The notes under the pieces were generated by a model. The model worked only from the letters and a program-made list of their open reading frames with translations, was not told where the DNA came from and did no database searches. Both the position numbers and the translations under genes were made by a program. Positions 37,725 through 45,957 of a stretch of 64,000 nucleotides of DNA are shown piece after piece. Each line of letters opens with the position of its first letter. The stretch's first letter is position 1. The stretch covers positions 1 to 64,000 of the forward strand of contig WBSG01000012.1 of assembly GCA_008923285.1 (NCBI GenBank). The letters are read 5' to 3'. Source of the stretch: Betaproteobacteria bacterium SCN2 (GTDB lineage Bacteria; Pseudomonadota; Gammaproteobacteria; Burkholderiales; Thiobacillaceae).

Positions 37725-38471
37725 ATGGAACCCGCATCCGCTCAGGTCCAGCTGGGCTTCGCCCATTTCATCGCCCAGACAGACAGCCTGGCCAGGTTCC
37801 TGCTGGTCGTGCTCTTGGCCATGTCGGTCATCACCTGGTATCTCATCGTCAGCAAGACGATTGCCAACTGGCGCATGAAGCAAAGCGCACGCCTGTTCCT
37901 TGCGCGCTTCTGGGATGCGCCGGGCCTGGCCTCGGTGGCCGAGCACATCCAGGCCGCCGGCGTGCATGATCCGTTCTCGCACCTGACCCACCACGGCCTG
38001 AAGGCGGCCGAGCAGTACCGCAACAAGACCGGCAGCCGCCTGATCGAGTCCGGCTCGGCCGACGAGTTCCTCACCCGCGCGCTGCGCCGCGCCATCGAGC
38101 AGGACACCGCGCGCCTGGAGTACGGCCACACCATGCTCGCCTCCATTGCGTCCTCCGCGCCCTTCGTCGGCCTGTTCGGCACCGTGTGGGGCATCTACCA
38201 CGCCCTGGTCAACATCGGCATGAGCGGCTCCGGCAGCCTCGACCAGGTCGCCGGCCCGGTGGGCGAGGCGCTCATCATGACCGCGCTCGGCCTGGCCGTG
38301 GCGATTCCCGCCGTGCTCGCCTACAACTTCTTCAACCGCGCCAACCGCATGGTGCTGAATGAGCTCGACGGCTTCGCGCACGACCTCTTTGCCTTCATGT
38401 CGACGGGGGCGCGGGTGAACGTCCCCGACGCGTCAGGCCAGCCGCTGGCGCTCAAGATGAGGGAGGCGTAA
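37725..38471 (+). CDS. exbB: ExbB (MotA/TolQ/ExbB proton channel)
   Basis: 248 residues, three membrane helices. The conserved region GHTMLASIASSAPFVGLFGTVWGIYHALVNIGMSG and the LIMTALGLAVAIPAVLAYNFFNR helix mark the family. It powers TonB with ExbD using the proton gradient. It follows tonB by three bases and precedes exbD with no gap. Confidence 0.94.
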   Translation: MEPASAQVQLGFAHFIAQTDSLARFLLVVLLAMSVITWYLIVSKTIANWRMKQSARLFLARFWDAPGLASVAEHIQAAGVHDPFSHLTHHGLKAAEQYRNKTGSRLIESGSADEFLTRALRRAIEQDTARLEYGHTMLASIASSAPFVGLFGTVWGIYHALVNIGMSGSGSLDQVAGPVGEALIMTALGLAVAIPAVLAYNFFNRANRMVLNELDGFAHDLFAFMSTGARVNVPDASGQPLALKMREA

Positions 38472-38903
38472 ATGGCCTTCGGCGGACTCAGTGCGGGCGG
38501 TGCGACCAAGGACGTGGCCGAGATCAACATGATCCCGTTGATCGACGTCATGCTGGTGCTGCTGGTCATCTTCATCATCACCGCGCCGCTCCTGACGCAC
38601 GCGGTCAAGGTCGACCTGCCCAGGGCGGCGAGCCTGCCCGATTCACCGCGGCCGCAGACCGTGCAGCTGTCCATCCAGGCCGACGGCGCGGTGTACTGGA
38701 ATGCGGAAAAGGTCGATGCCGATGCCTGGCGCGGGAAAATGCAGGCGGCATCGCAGCAGACGCCGCAGCCGGAAATCCACATCCGCGCCGATGGCGAGCT
38801 GGCCTACAGGCATGTCGCCCAGATCATGGCCGATGCCGCGCGCGCAGGATTGAGCAAGCTCGGCTTCGTCACCGATCCGCGCGGTTCTGGCAAATTGCCA
38901 TGA
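38472..38903 (+). CDS. exbD: ExbD biopolymer transport protein
   Basis: 143 residues, one membrane helix with the essential Asp in INMIPLIDVMLVLLVIFIITAP, then a periplasmic domain (VKVDLPRAASLPDS, VQLSIQADGAVYWNAEKVD and IHIRADGELAYRHVAQIMADAARAGLSKLGFVTDP). It ends the TonB operon. Confidence 0.94.
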   Translation: MAFGGLSAGGATKDVAEINMIPLIDVMLVLLVIFIITAPLLTHAVKVDLPRAASLPDSPRPQTVQLSIQADGAVYWNAEKVDADAWRGKMQAASQQTPQPEIHIRADGELAYRHVAQIMADAARAGLSKLGFVTDPRGSGKLP

Positions 38904-38929
38904 GGGCGATTTCCCCGCCCGGGTCTGAA

Positions 38930-39343
38930 CTACATCTGACCGCTGCAGCGCGGGCATATGCCCTCGATGACGAGCATGGATTCTTCGAATTGATAGCCCT
39001 TGGGCAGGCGGATCAGTTCCGTCTTGGTGCTGGCAAGGCAGACGGTCTGGTCGCAATGCGTGCAGTGGAAATGAACGTGGTGATTGGTTTCCTGGAAGGC
39101 GGCGCTGTATCGCCAGACACGGTCCTTTCCCGGGATTTTATGGGCGAGGTGCTTGCTGACCAGCCATTCCAGCACTCGATAGATGGTCACGCGGTCGATT
39201 TGCTGCCCCACCGCGAGCAACGCGGCTTCCACTTCCGCGTGGCTGAGCGCGTGTGTTGCGTAAAGCAGCATGTCGAGCACGACGATGCGCGCATGTGTCG
39301 CGCGACCGTGCGGCTTGATGAGTTTTTCAGTTTCGGAGGGCAT
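38930..39343 (-). CDS. Fur-family transcriptional regulator (Zur/Fur-like)
   Basis: 137 residues. A winged HTH (ALSHAEVEAALLAVGQQIDRVTIYRVLEWLVSKHLAHKI) precedes a metal domain with HHVHFHCTHCDQTVCL and a C-terminal GICPRCSGQM; the two CXXC pairs form the structural zinc site. It could be Zur, Fur or another metal sensor; ligand positions do not settle it. It is convergent with the TonB operon and is the natural candidate to bind the palindrome upstream of the receptor. Confidence 0.88.
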   Translation of the reverse strand: MPSETEKLIKPHGRATHARIVVLDMLLYATHALSHAEVEAALLAVGQQIDRVTIYRVLEWLVSKHLAHKIPGKDRVWRYSAAFQETNHHVHFHCTHCDQTVCLASTKTELIRLPKGYQFEESMLVIEGICPRCSGQM

Positions 39344-39444
39344 GGTGTCTGCAGTTCGGCAAGAAGCGGGAATTTTAGCCTACATCCATGCCGGTTATCC
39401 GCCCACCCGCCGGGGCGGGGCTAGCGCTTCCAATGGAGAAAGAA

Positions 39445-39810
39445 ATGAGCAAGCGTCATGAAATTGCAGAGCGTCTGCGCAATGAAGGCAAGACTTTCCG
39501 TCAGATCGGCATCGAACTCAATGTCAGCCTGGAGCGTGCCAGACAGCTGGTTCTGGATGCGCGCAAGCTGAGAGAGCATGAATGGCTGCGCCGGGACATT
39601 CCCTGGCTCACTCTCAGCACGCGCACGCGGAATCGCATCATGTACTACGGACTCTCCCGCCATGTGGGGGCGTCAGGCGCCGGGGGCTTCCCCACGCCGC
39701 AACTGATTCGCAGGCTGGTGAACGACGGGACCATACACAGGCAGTTGCCGAATTTCGGCAGGATTTCGTTCCAGGAACTGGAGGATTGGCTGCGGCGTCA
39801 TGGCGCCTGA
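39445..39810 (+). CDS. HTH protein joining a sigma-4-like helix-turn-helix to an alpha-CTD-like domain
   Basis: 121 residues from an ATG with GGAGAAAG in front. The N-terminal part (EIAERLRNEGKTFRQIGIELNVSLERARQLVLDARKL) looks like sigma-factor region 4. The C-terminal part (WLTLSTRTRNRIMYYGL, then TPQLIRRLVNDGTIHRQLPNFGRISFQELEDWLRR) follows the pattern of the RNA polymerase alpha-subunit C-terminal domain (L-x-R-x-x-N-x-L ... N-x-G-x-x-S-x-x-E). It may act on RNA polymerase or bind DNA; I know of no characterised protein with this exact layout. Confidence 0.72.
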   Translation: MSKRHEIAERLRNEGKTFRQIGIELNVSLERARQLVLDARKLREHEWLRRDIPWLTLSTRTRNRIMYYGLSRHVGASGAGGFPTPQLIRRLVNDGTIHRQLPNFGRISFQELEDWLRRHGA

Positions 39811-39874
39811 TCCGGTCGTTTCCTGAGCATGCTTCGCTGCGGGCAATTCAAGTTGGCCGCAACGATGCACGCCG

Positions 39875-40375
39875 CTATTCGCAGCCCAGGAATTCCTCGG
39901 CCAGCGAGTGGGGGCCGAATTGTTCGATGAGGTCATCGACCTCGGCGAGAAGCGTGTCATCCTCGTCCTCATCCAGCACGCCTTCGCCCACGAGACGGAC
40001 TCCCAGACCGGAAACGAGTGCCGCCCTTACTGCGGACAAGGTAGGCGGAGCTTGACGATTGTCATCGTCGACCATCGATTCGATTACCCGTGAAAGCGCT
40101 TCGCCGGCATGTGCCTGCACGAAATCCACGGCCAGCGCGCCCTCGCCGAACTCCTCGATCAGCGCATCCATCTCGTCGAGCATCGAGGCATCGGTGTCGA
40201 AATGATGCAGGCGTTCGGCTTCCCTGAAGTCGGAAGGAAGCAGCCCGGCAAGAAAACGGCGCGCAGCGACGAGGGTAATGGGCTGATCGCTGTCGGGGTC
40301 GTTGACCCGGTTGCGGAGAAGTGCGGACAGGCCGGGACTGACACGGCTTGCCACATCGACGGAATGATGAATCAT
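39875..40375 (-). CDS. Hypothetical acidic protein
   Basis: 166 residues from the internal ATG (MIHHSVDVASRVSP). Very acidic; it contains two similar segments, DTDASMLDEMDALIEEFGEGALAVDFVQ and DTLLAEVDDLIEQFGPHSLAEEFLG, an internal duplication. No known domain. Divergent from the Lon-like protease gene with about 140 bases between. Confidence 0.6.
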   Translation of the reverse strand: MIHHSVDVASRVSPGLSALLRNRVNDPDSDQPITLVAARRFLAGLLPSDFREAERLHHFDTDASMLDEMDALIEEFGEGALAVDFVQAHAGEALSRVIESMVDDDNRQAPPTLSAVRAALVSGLGVRLVGEGVLDEDEDDTLLAEVDDLIEQFGPHSLAEEFLGCE

Positions 40376-40516
40376 GGCATTCCCCTGCTTGTGTCGAGCG
40401 GAATTAAACTGGTGACGCCGTTCTGATTCCGCCATCTGTTCCTATTCTGAATATATAGCAGACGATGCATCCTGCGATGCGCCGAGCCCCACCACTGGAA
40501 AAACAGGAAAAAGCCC

Positions 40517-42943
40517 ATGGTCCAGCCGCTGCCACCGGATCGCCTCTGCCACGCATGCGATGCCGAGCATTTTGCCTTCGATACCACTGACGATCTTGAA
40601 GAACTGACAGAGGCCATCGGCCAGATGCGTGCCGTCGACGCGGCGCAATTCGGCATCGGCATGCGACACACGGGCTACAACCTCTATGTCATGGGGCCAG
40701 CCGGCATCGGCAAGCGCTTTCTGGTCTACCAGTTGCTGGGACGCCAGGTCGTTTCCGATGCCGCGCCTTCGGACTGGTGCTATGTAAACAATTTCAGCCA
40801 GCCCCACAAACCGCGCGCGATCGAATTGCCTGCCGGTACCGGCGCCGGATTGCAGACCGACATGCAGCAACTGCTCGCCGAGCTGCAGTCCGCCATCCCC
40901 GCCGTGTTCGAAGGCGAGGAATACCGCCGCCGCCTTGCGCAGATAGACGAGGAGTATGAAGGACAGCAGGCTCAGGCTTTCGGTGACGTCGGTGAAGAGG
41001 CCGGCAAGCAAGGCATCATGCTGCTGCGCACTCCGAACGGCTTCTCGTTCGCTCCAGTCAAGGATGGCGAGGTGATGAGTCCGGAAGACTACGACAAGCT
41101 GGCGCAGCAGCAAAAGGACCGCATAGACGAGGACGTCAACAGGCTGCAGGACAAGCTGGAGAAAGTCATCCGCCAAGTGCACCAGTGGCGGCGCGAACGC
41201 AACGAACGGGTGCGCAAGCTCAACGAGGAGGCCGTGCTGTTCGCCGTCGGCCACCTGATCGACGCCCTGCGCAGCGAGTACGCGGCCTATCCGGCAGTGA
41301 GCGAATATCTCAACGAGGTGCAGCAGAACGTCATAGCGAGCATGGACGAGTTTCGCAAGCCGAGGGAGGCATTGACCGGGCTCGCCGCGCTTGCCGGGGA
41401 CCAGCCGGGTTTCAACCGCTTTCTGGTCAATCTGCTGGTCGGGCACGGCAAAACCGACGGTGCGCCGGTCGTTTACGAGGAGAACCCCAGTTTCCAGAAC
41501 CTGATGGGGCGGGTCGAGCACGTGTCGCAACTCGGCGCCCTCGTCACCAATTTCCTGCTGATCAAGCCCGGTGCGCTGCACATGGCCAATGGCGGCTATC
41601 TGCTGCTCGACGCCATCAAACTGCTGTCGCAGCCGTTTTCCTGGGAAGCGCTGAAGCGGGCGCTGTCCACGCGCGAAATCCGCATCGAATCGCTGGGACA
41701 GATGTACAGCCTGGTCAGCACCGTGTCGCTCGAGCCCGAGCCGGTCCCGCTCGACGTCAAGGTCATCCTGCTCGGCAACCGCATGCTGTATTACATGCTG
41801 GCCGAATACGATCCCGAGTTCGGTGAGTTGTTCAAGGTGGCGGCCGATTTCGAGGACGAAGTCGAGCGCAATGCCGAAAATGACCTGCTCTACGCGCGCC
41901 TGGTCGGCACGCTGGTGCGCAGGGAAAAGCTGCATCCTTTCGACCGTGGCGCCGTGGCCAGGGTGATCGAGCACTGCTCGCGCCGTGCCGAGGACGCCAA
42001 GAAGCTGTCGACACACATGGAGAGCCTGTCGGATCTGGTGCGCGAAGCGAATTACTGGGCGGTACAGGCGGGCAGGGCGATCGTTTCCCGCAACGATGTC
42101 GAGCGTGCCATCCATGCACAGATACGGCGCGTCGACCGCCTGCACGAACGTTCGCAAGAATCCATCCTGCGCGGCATCCTGCACATCGACACCGGAGGCG
42201 AGAAGGTCGGCCAGATCAATGCGCTGTCCGTGTTCCAGCTCGGCGATTACGCATTTGCCCAGCCTTCGCGCGTTACCGCCAGCACCCGCCTGGGCGACGG
42301 CGAACTGATCGACATCCAGCGCGAGGCCAAACTTGGCGGCTCGATCCATTCCAAGGGGGTGATGATCCTGGCCTCATTCCTGTCCGCGCGCTACGCCGCA
42401 GAACAGCCGCTTTCGCTTTCCGCCAGCCTGGTGTTCGAGCAGACCTACGGCCAGGTCGAGGGCGACAGCGCCTCGGTCGCGGAGCTGTGCGCCCTGCTGT
42501 CCTCGCTGGCGAACGTCCCCATCCGGCAATCTCTTGCCGTGACCGGATCAGTCGATCAGTTCGGACGGGTGCAGGCGATCGGCGCGGTCAACGACAAGAT
42601 CGAGGGCTATTTCGACATCTGCAGCAAGCGCGGCCTCGACGGCAGCCACGGCGTGCTCATCCCCGCGTCCAACGTGGAACACCTGATGCTACGCCAGGAC
42701 GTGGTGGAGGCCGCGGCGGCCGAGCGCTTCCATGTCTATGCCGTGGAAACCGTGGATCAGGCGATCGAACTGCTGACCGGCCTGCCGGCCGGCGAGCCGG
42801 ATGCAGAGGGCTATCTGCCGGAAGGCAGTCTCAACGCACTCGTTGCCGAACGTCTCGCCTATCTTGCTGAATTAAGAAGGGCGTATGCAGGAATGAAAAG
42901 TGAACTTTCCGTGGCCGCGGAACACGAAGACAAGGATGACTGA
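40517..42943 (+). CDS. Lon-family AAA+ protease (LonB/LonC-like, no N-terminal Lon domain)
   Basis: 808 residues. It begins almost directly with the ATPase (Walker A MGPAGIGKRF, about 59-68) that carries a long inserted helical region (about 110-240, VFEGEEYRRRLAQIDEEYEGQQAQAF). The second half has the Walker B/ISS-like segment HMANGGYLLLDAIKLL and the S16 protease domain: catalytic Ser near 651 in EGDSASVAELCALLS and Lys near 694 in GAVNDKIEGYFDIC. It is an ATP-driven cytoplasmic protease, separate from housekeeping Lon. Confidence 0.92.
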   Translation: MVQPLPPDRLCHACDAEHFAFDTTDDLEELTEAIGQMRAVDAAQFGIGMRHTGYNLYVMGPAGIGKRFLVYQLLGRQVVSDAAPSDWCYVNNFSQPHKPRAIELPAGTGAGLQTDMQQLLAELQSAIPAVFEGEEYRRRLAQIDEEYEGQQAQAFGDVGEEAGKQGIMLLRTPNGFSFAPVKDGEVMSPEDYDKLAQQQKDRIDEDVNRLQDKLEKVIRQVHQWRRERNERVRKLNEEAVLFAVGHLIDALRSEYAAYPAVSEYLNEVQQNVIASMDEFRKPREALTGLAALAGDQPGFNRFLVNLLVGHGKTDGAPVVYEENPSFQNLMGRVEHVSQLGALVTNFLLIKPGALHMANGGYLLLDAIKLLSQPFSWEALKRALSTREIRIESLGQMYSLVSTVSLEPEPVPLDVKVILLGNRMLYYMLAEYDPEFGELFKVAADFEDEVERNAENDLLYARLVGTLVRREKLHPFDRGAVARVIEHCSRRAEDAKKLSTHMESLSDLVREANYWAVQAGRAIVSRNDVERAIHAQIRRVDRLHERSQESILRGILHIDTGGEKVGQINALSVFQLGDYAFAQPSRVTASTRLGDGELIDIQREAKLGGSIHSKGVMILASFLSARYAAEQPLSLSASLVFEQTYGQVEGDSASVAELCALLSSLANVPIRQSLAVTGSVDQFGRVQAIGAVNDKIEGYFDICSKRGLDGSHGVLIPASNVEHLMLRQDVVEAAAAERFHVYAVETVDQAIELLTGLPAGEPDAEGYLPEGSLNALVAERLAYLAELRRAYAGMKSELSVAAEHEDKDD

Positions 42944-43213
42944 GCCGCTCGATGAAGCGTTCGATGGAACTGCCCGTGTTCGAGGCGAATAGGCAAGCTG
43001 ACAACTTTTCTGTATATTTGAGTATTCGAGTTTGTTGATGCAGTTGTAGTGAAATAAAGAAAACACGTGCGGTGCAACATCGTGGACATGCCCTTGGCGG
43101 CATGGCCGACCGCCGCGTCAAGCGCCTGTGGCAGGTAAGCAAGTGCGCGTCGAAGGCAACACGTAAACGCCCGCGTCATATCCCACCATCGTTCACAAAC
43201 AGGAGATGAACCA
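42944..43213. other. Spacer upstream of the first HiPIP gene
   Basis: 270 bases. An AT-rich patch near 42995-43065 is a likely promoter region. Two minus-strand frames here lack motifs and ribosome sites. AGGAGATGAACC precedes the HiPIP start. Confidence 0.45.
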
Positions 43214-43552
43214 ATGAACACTCACGATCCCAAACGACGATCTGTATTGATGGGCACCCTTGCTGCCGGCACGGCATTCATGCTGTTCGGTTGCGGGTCC
43301 AAGCAGGAGGAGGCCGCCGTTGAGGCCGGTGAGGAAGCTACGCCGGAAACTGCACAGAACGCTGCTGCATCGCAAATGCCGGATGAGCCGACGCCCAAGA
43401 TGAGCCAGGAAGGCGCACTGTACCAGGCCGAGCCGCTGGACGACCGGAAGTGCCAGGACTGCGGCAACTTCATTGCCGAATCCAAGACCTGCAAGCTCGT
43501 GGAAGGCCAGGTCAGCGAGGAAGGCTATTGCATCCTCTGGGATTGGGCATAA
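43214..43552 (+). CDS. High-potential iron-sulfur protein (HiPIP), lipid-anchored form
   Basis: 112 residues. The N-terminus KRRSVLMGTLAAGTAFMLFGC combines a twin-arginine-like start with a lipobox (LFGC). The cluster domain has the HiPIP cysteine spacing: CQDCGNF, SKTCKLVEG, YCILW. HiPIPs carry one 4Fe-4S cluster and pass electrons between cytochrome complexes and reductases in the periplasm. The export of a folded cluster protein by Tat fits. A paralogue lies 0.9 kb downstream. Confidence 0.9.
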   Translation: MNTHDPKRRSVLMGTLAAGTAFMLFGCGSKQEEAAVEAGEEATPETAQNAAASQMPDEPTPKMSQEGALYQAEPLDDRKCQDCGNFIAESKTCKLVEGQVSEEGYCILWDWA

Positions 43553-43939
43553 AGCCGGATCCGCTCCAGCCACTTGCCTGAATTGGCAGTGGCGAAATCT
43601 TCAAATTCCCACCATTGAAACGGCTTGTCGTCATGCAGTCGCGTGATGACAAACCCCAGCACTGCCAATTGCCCGCTCGATACGCCTGTGTCAGCGGGCA
43701 ATTCATTTTGGCAATGCAGCAGCGGGGCCCAGCCTGCGCCCCTTGGCATACCGTACGACAGCGGCGATTTTGAGCCGGGATTCCCTGCTGGACAACTGGC
43801 GCAACCCCGCCACGGCCACGTACCTTAGACGGCATTGCCGTCATCACACGGGTCAGCACTTGTCTGGACAAGCAGAAAATCGCTCGGCCTGTAGGTTTCT
43901 CTTCTATACTGAGTTTTATCCTGTTGCAGGAGACTGGTG
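43553..43939. other. Spacer with a nested inverted repeat between the HiPIP and glycine-zipper genes
   Basis: 387 bases with no convincing gene. It holds AATTGCCCGCT (43667-43677) and its exact inverse (43693-43703) around a 15-base spacer. Outer arms of about 10 bases (GCACTGCCAA and TTGGCAATGC) almost pair as well, so a long imperfect hairpin is possible. The right end is AT-rich and likely carries the promoter for the next gene. Confidence 0.5.
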
Positions 43940-44398
43940 ATGAAACAGCGAACTGCAGTATCAATGATTGCGCTGGCGCTGGTGCTGGGCGGATGCGCAG
44001 AACTGGGCAACCTCGGCGCCACAAAATATGGCGAAACCGGCGCCACAAGCTCGAGCCAGTCGGAGCGGGACGGCAAGATCATCCAGATGGAAAACCTCAA
44101 GGTAGCCGAAGACTACAAACTGGGAGTGGGCACGGCTGTCGGCGCTGTTGCGGGCGGCCTGCTCGGTGCGGGCATCGGCGACGGCAAGACCGCCACGGTA
44201 GTGGGGGCGGTCGTGGGCGGCGCAGCCGGCACCTATGCCGAAAGCAAGCTGAGACAGAAGGATGCCCAACGCATTGTTGTGGAAATGTCGACAGGCGGCC
44301 GCGTCACCGTTACGCAGCCGCCCGACAGCCGTCTGCGCGAAGGCATCCAGGTACGGATAGAAGGTAGTGGAGAAAGTGCGCGCGTAGTACCCAAGTAG
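43940..44398 (+). CDS. Glycine-zipper outer-membrane lipoprotein (SlyB/Pcp-like)
   Basis: 152 residues. The lipobox is LGGCAEL. The middle has a glycine-zipper hairpin (VGTAVGAVAGGLLGAGIGDGKTATVVGAVVGGAAGTYAESKL), typical of the 17-kDa antigen/SlyB group. The C-terminal segment (RIVVEMSTGGRVTVTQPPDSRLREGIQVRIEG) is a small beta domain. It is thought to sit in the outer membrane and help stability. It lies between two HiPIP genes. Confidence 0.85.
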   Translation: MKQRTAVSMIALALVLGGCAELGNLGATKYGETGATSSSQSERDGKIIQMENLKVAEDYKLGVGTAVGAVAGGLLGAGIGDGKTATVVGAVVGGAAGTYAESKLRQKDAQRIVVEMSTGGRVTVTQPPDSRLREGIQVRIEGSGESARVVPK

Positions 44399-44426
44399 AT
44401 CCATCATAAGGAAAAGGAAAAGGAGA

Positions 44427-44780
44427 ATGACGATGAAAGAGCATGATTCCAAACGCAGAACCGTATTGATCGGCACGCTCGCTGCCGGCGCCGCCCTGAT
44501 GCTGCATGGTTGCAAGGGCAAGCAGGAAGAGGCTTCGGCGGACAGCGAGGCCGCGCCTGCGCCCCAAGGCGCAGCACCGGCCGCTCCGCAAGGCGAACGG
44601 CGCATGGACGATGAGCCGACACCGAAAATGAGCAAGGATGGCGCTCAATATCTGGAGACGGCCCAGGGTGACCAGAATTGTTCCGGTTGCGAAAATTTCA
44701 TCGCCGACTCAAAAACCTGCAAGGTCGTGGAAGGGGAGGTCAATCCAAAAGGATGGTGCATCTTCTGGACCGCCGCATGA
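44427..44780 (+). CDS. Second high-potential iron-sulfur protein (HiPIP)
   Basis: 117 residues, paralogue of the upstream HiPIP. It starts KEHDSKRRTVLIGTLAAGAALMLHGC (twin-arginine-like and lipobox) and has an Ala/Pro-rich linker with the cluster cysteines in QNCSGCENF, SKTCKVVEG and WCIFW. GGAAAAGGAGA precedes the start. The PTPKMSKDGAQYLE segment before the cluster is shared by both copies. Confidence 0.9.
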   Translation: MTMKEHDSKRRTVLIGTLAAGAALMLHGCKGKQEEASADSEAAPAPQGAAPAAPQGERRMDDEPTPKMSKDGAQYLETAQGDQNCSGCENFIADSKTCKVVEGEVNPKGWCIFWTAA

Positions 44781-44808
44781 CTTTTTGCTCTTCCTGACAG
44801 AACAGCCG

Positions 44809-44832
44809 ACGGCCGTGAAGCTTCACGGCCGT
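44809..44832 (+). terminator. Terminator after the second HiPIP gene
   Basis: A perfect 24-base palindrome (arm ACGGCCGTGAAG) followed by TTTTCTTTG on the plus strand, a good factor-independent terminator. Since the palindrome has no free loop, a few central bases must stay unpaired. Confidence 0.82.
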
Positions 44833-45050
44833 TTTTCTTTGCATAAGCGATATGCCATCGGCTTTATCCCGACTGCGAAAATCTCCCAGGAACCTACAAT
44901 TTCCCATTGTTTTTAAATGGAAAACGCTCGTCATGCGAGCACGCGATCAAGTTTCACGCGCTTGTAACTGCGTTCGGCTGAACTACGATTCAACTCCTGA
45001 CACACCGCTTGAAGGTGTCCCGACCAAATTCTTATGCAAAGGAGAAGAAC

Positions 45051-45635
45051 ATGAACAGGCAAACCCGCTTGAGCCTGGTGACGGCCTGCCTTGGCGCCGT
45101 GATGGGAATCGCAGCCCAGGCCCAGCAAGCTCCGACACCCGGATACGGCATGTGGCAACAGCCAAGCCCTGAACAGCAGAGGCAAATGTGGGAAAACATG
45201 CAACGCGGCGGCTACGGACCCGGCATGATGGGTGGGGGCTCGGGTTACGGCATGGGCATGGGCCCAGGCATGATGGGGGGGTATGGCCCGGGTTACGGCA
45301 TGGGCATGGGCCCAGGCATGATGGGCGGCTGGCAAGGGCTGGATCTCAATGAATCCCAACTCGATCAGTGGGACAAGATTCACGACAAGCTGCAGGATAA
45401 GCATCGCAAGCTCATGCGGCAGATGTGGCAAGAGCAGGCCAGGCTTGCCGATCTTTATAACGCCGAGAAGCGCGACCCGACAGCCATCGGCAAGTCCCAT
45501 GACAATCTCGCCAAACTCCAGCGCGAGGCCATCGAAGCCCGCATCGAAGCAGAAAACAAGCTAATCGAGATTTTGACCAAGGAGCAGAAAGCCCAATTCC
45601 GTCGCAACCGGGGCTGGGGCATGATGGGCTATTGA
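45051..45635 (+). CDS. Spy/CpxP-like periplasmic protein with Met/Gly repeats
   Basis: 194 residues from the ATG after AAAGGAGAAGAAC. A signal peptide (about 1-24) is followed by a low-complexity Met/Gly/Tyr region in which GYGMGMGPGMMGG occurs twice, coded by a 36-bp direct repeat. The second half is helical with LDLNESQLDQWDKIHDKLQDKHRKLMRQMWQEQARLADLYNAEKRDPTAI, as in Spy-like chaperones and heavy-metal sensors (CnrX). The Met-rich part could bind copper. The downstream partner gene has the same plan. Confidence 0.82.
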   Translation: MNRQTRLSLVTACLGAVMGIAAQAQQAPTPGYGMWQQPSPEQQRQMWENMQRGGYGPGMMGGGSGYGMGMGPGMMGGYGPGYGMGMGPGMMGGWQGLDLNESQLDQWDKIHDKLQDKHRKLMRQMWQEQARLADLYNAEKRDPTAIGKSHDNLAKLQREAIEARIEAENKLIEILTKEQKAQFRRNRGWGMMGY

Positions 45636-45711
45636 TGCTGGCGGTCGGCGGCTGCCTGAACAGCCAGCCAGGCCTTTCTCGATTCGAAATTGCAGTTCCA
45701 AGGAGTATTAC

Positions 45712-45942
45712 ATGATGGGCGGCTATGGCATGGGCGGTTTTGGATTCGGCGGCATCTTCATGATCTTGTGGTGGATTCTGATCATCGTCGGCATCGTCGT
45801 CCTGCTCAAATGGCTGTTTGGTCCGGGCCTCAGTCACGGCGGTGGCAGCGACCGGGCTCTCGATATCCTCAAGGAACGCTACGCCCGCGGCGAAATCGAC
45901 GAGCAGGAATACCGGCAGAAAAAGCAGGATCTCGGCCAGTAA
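45712..45942 (+). CDS. SHOCT-domain small membrane protein
   Basis: 76 residues. A Gly-rich start and one membrane helix (IFMILWWILIIVGIVVLLKWLFG) are followed by a SHOCT motif (ALDILKERYARGEIDEQEYRQKKQDL). Found often with envelope-stress or copper genes. It lies between two Spy-like genes, with GGAGTATTAC just before its ATG. Confidence 0.85.
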   Translation: MMGGYGMGGFGFGGIFMILWWILIIVGIVVLLKWLFGPGLSHGGGSDRALDILKERYARGEIDEQEYRQKKQDLGQ

Positions 45943-45957
45943 ACGAGAGGGAAACGC

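Noticed and set aside
40442-42349. A 635-codon open frame on the minus strand opposite the Lon-like protease
   Set aside because: Antisense shadow of a protein with intact Walker and protease motifs; no ribosome site or domain.
43525-43749. A 74-codon minus-strand frame after the first HiPIP gene
   Set aside because: It overlaps the HiPIP end, has no known motif and no ribosome site; the inverted repeat explains the region better.
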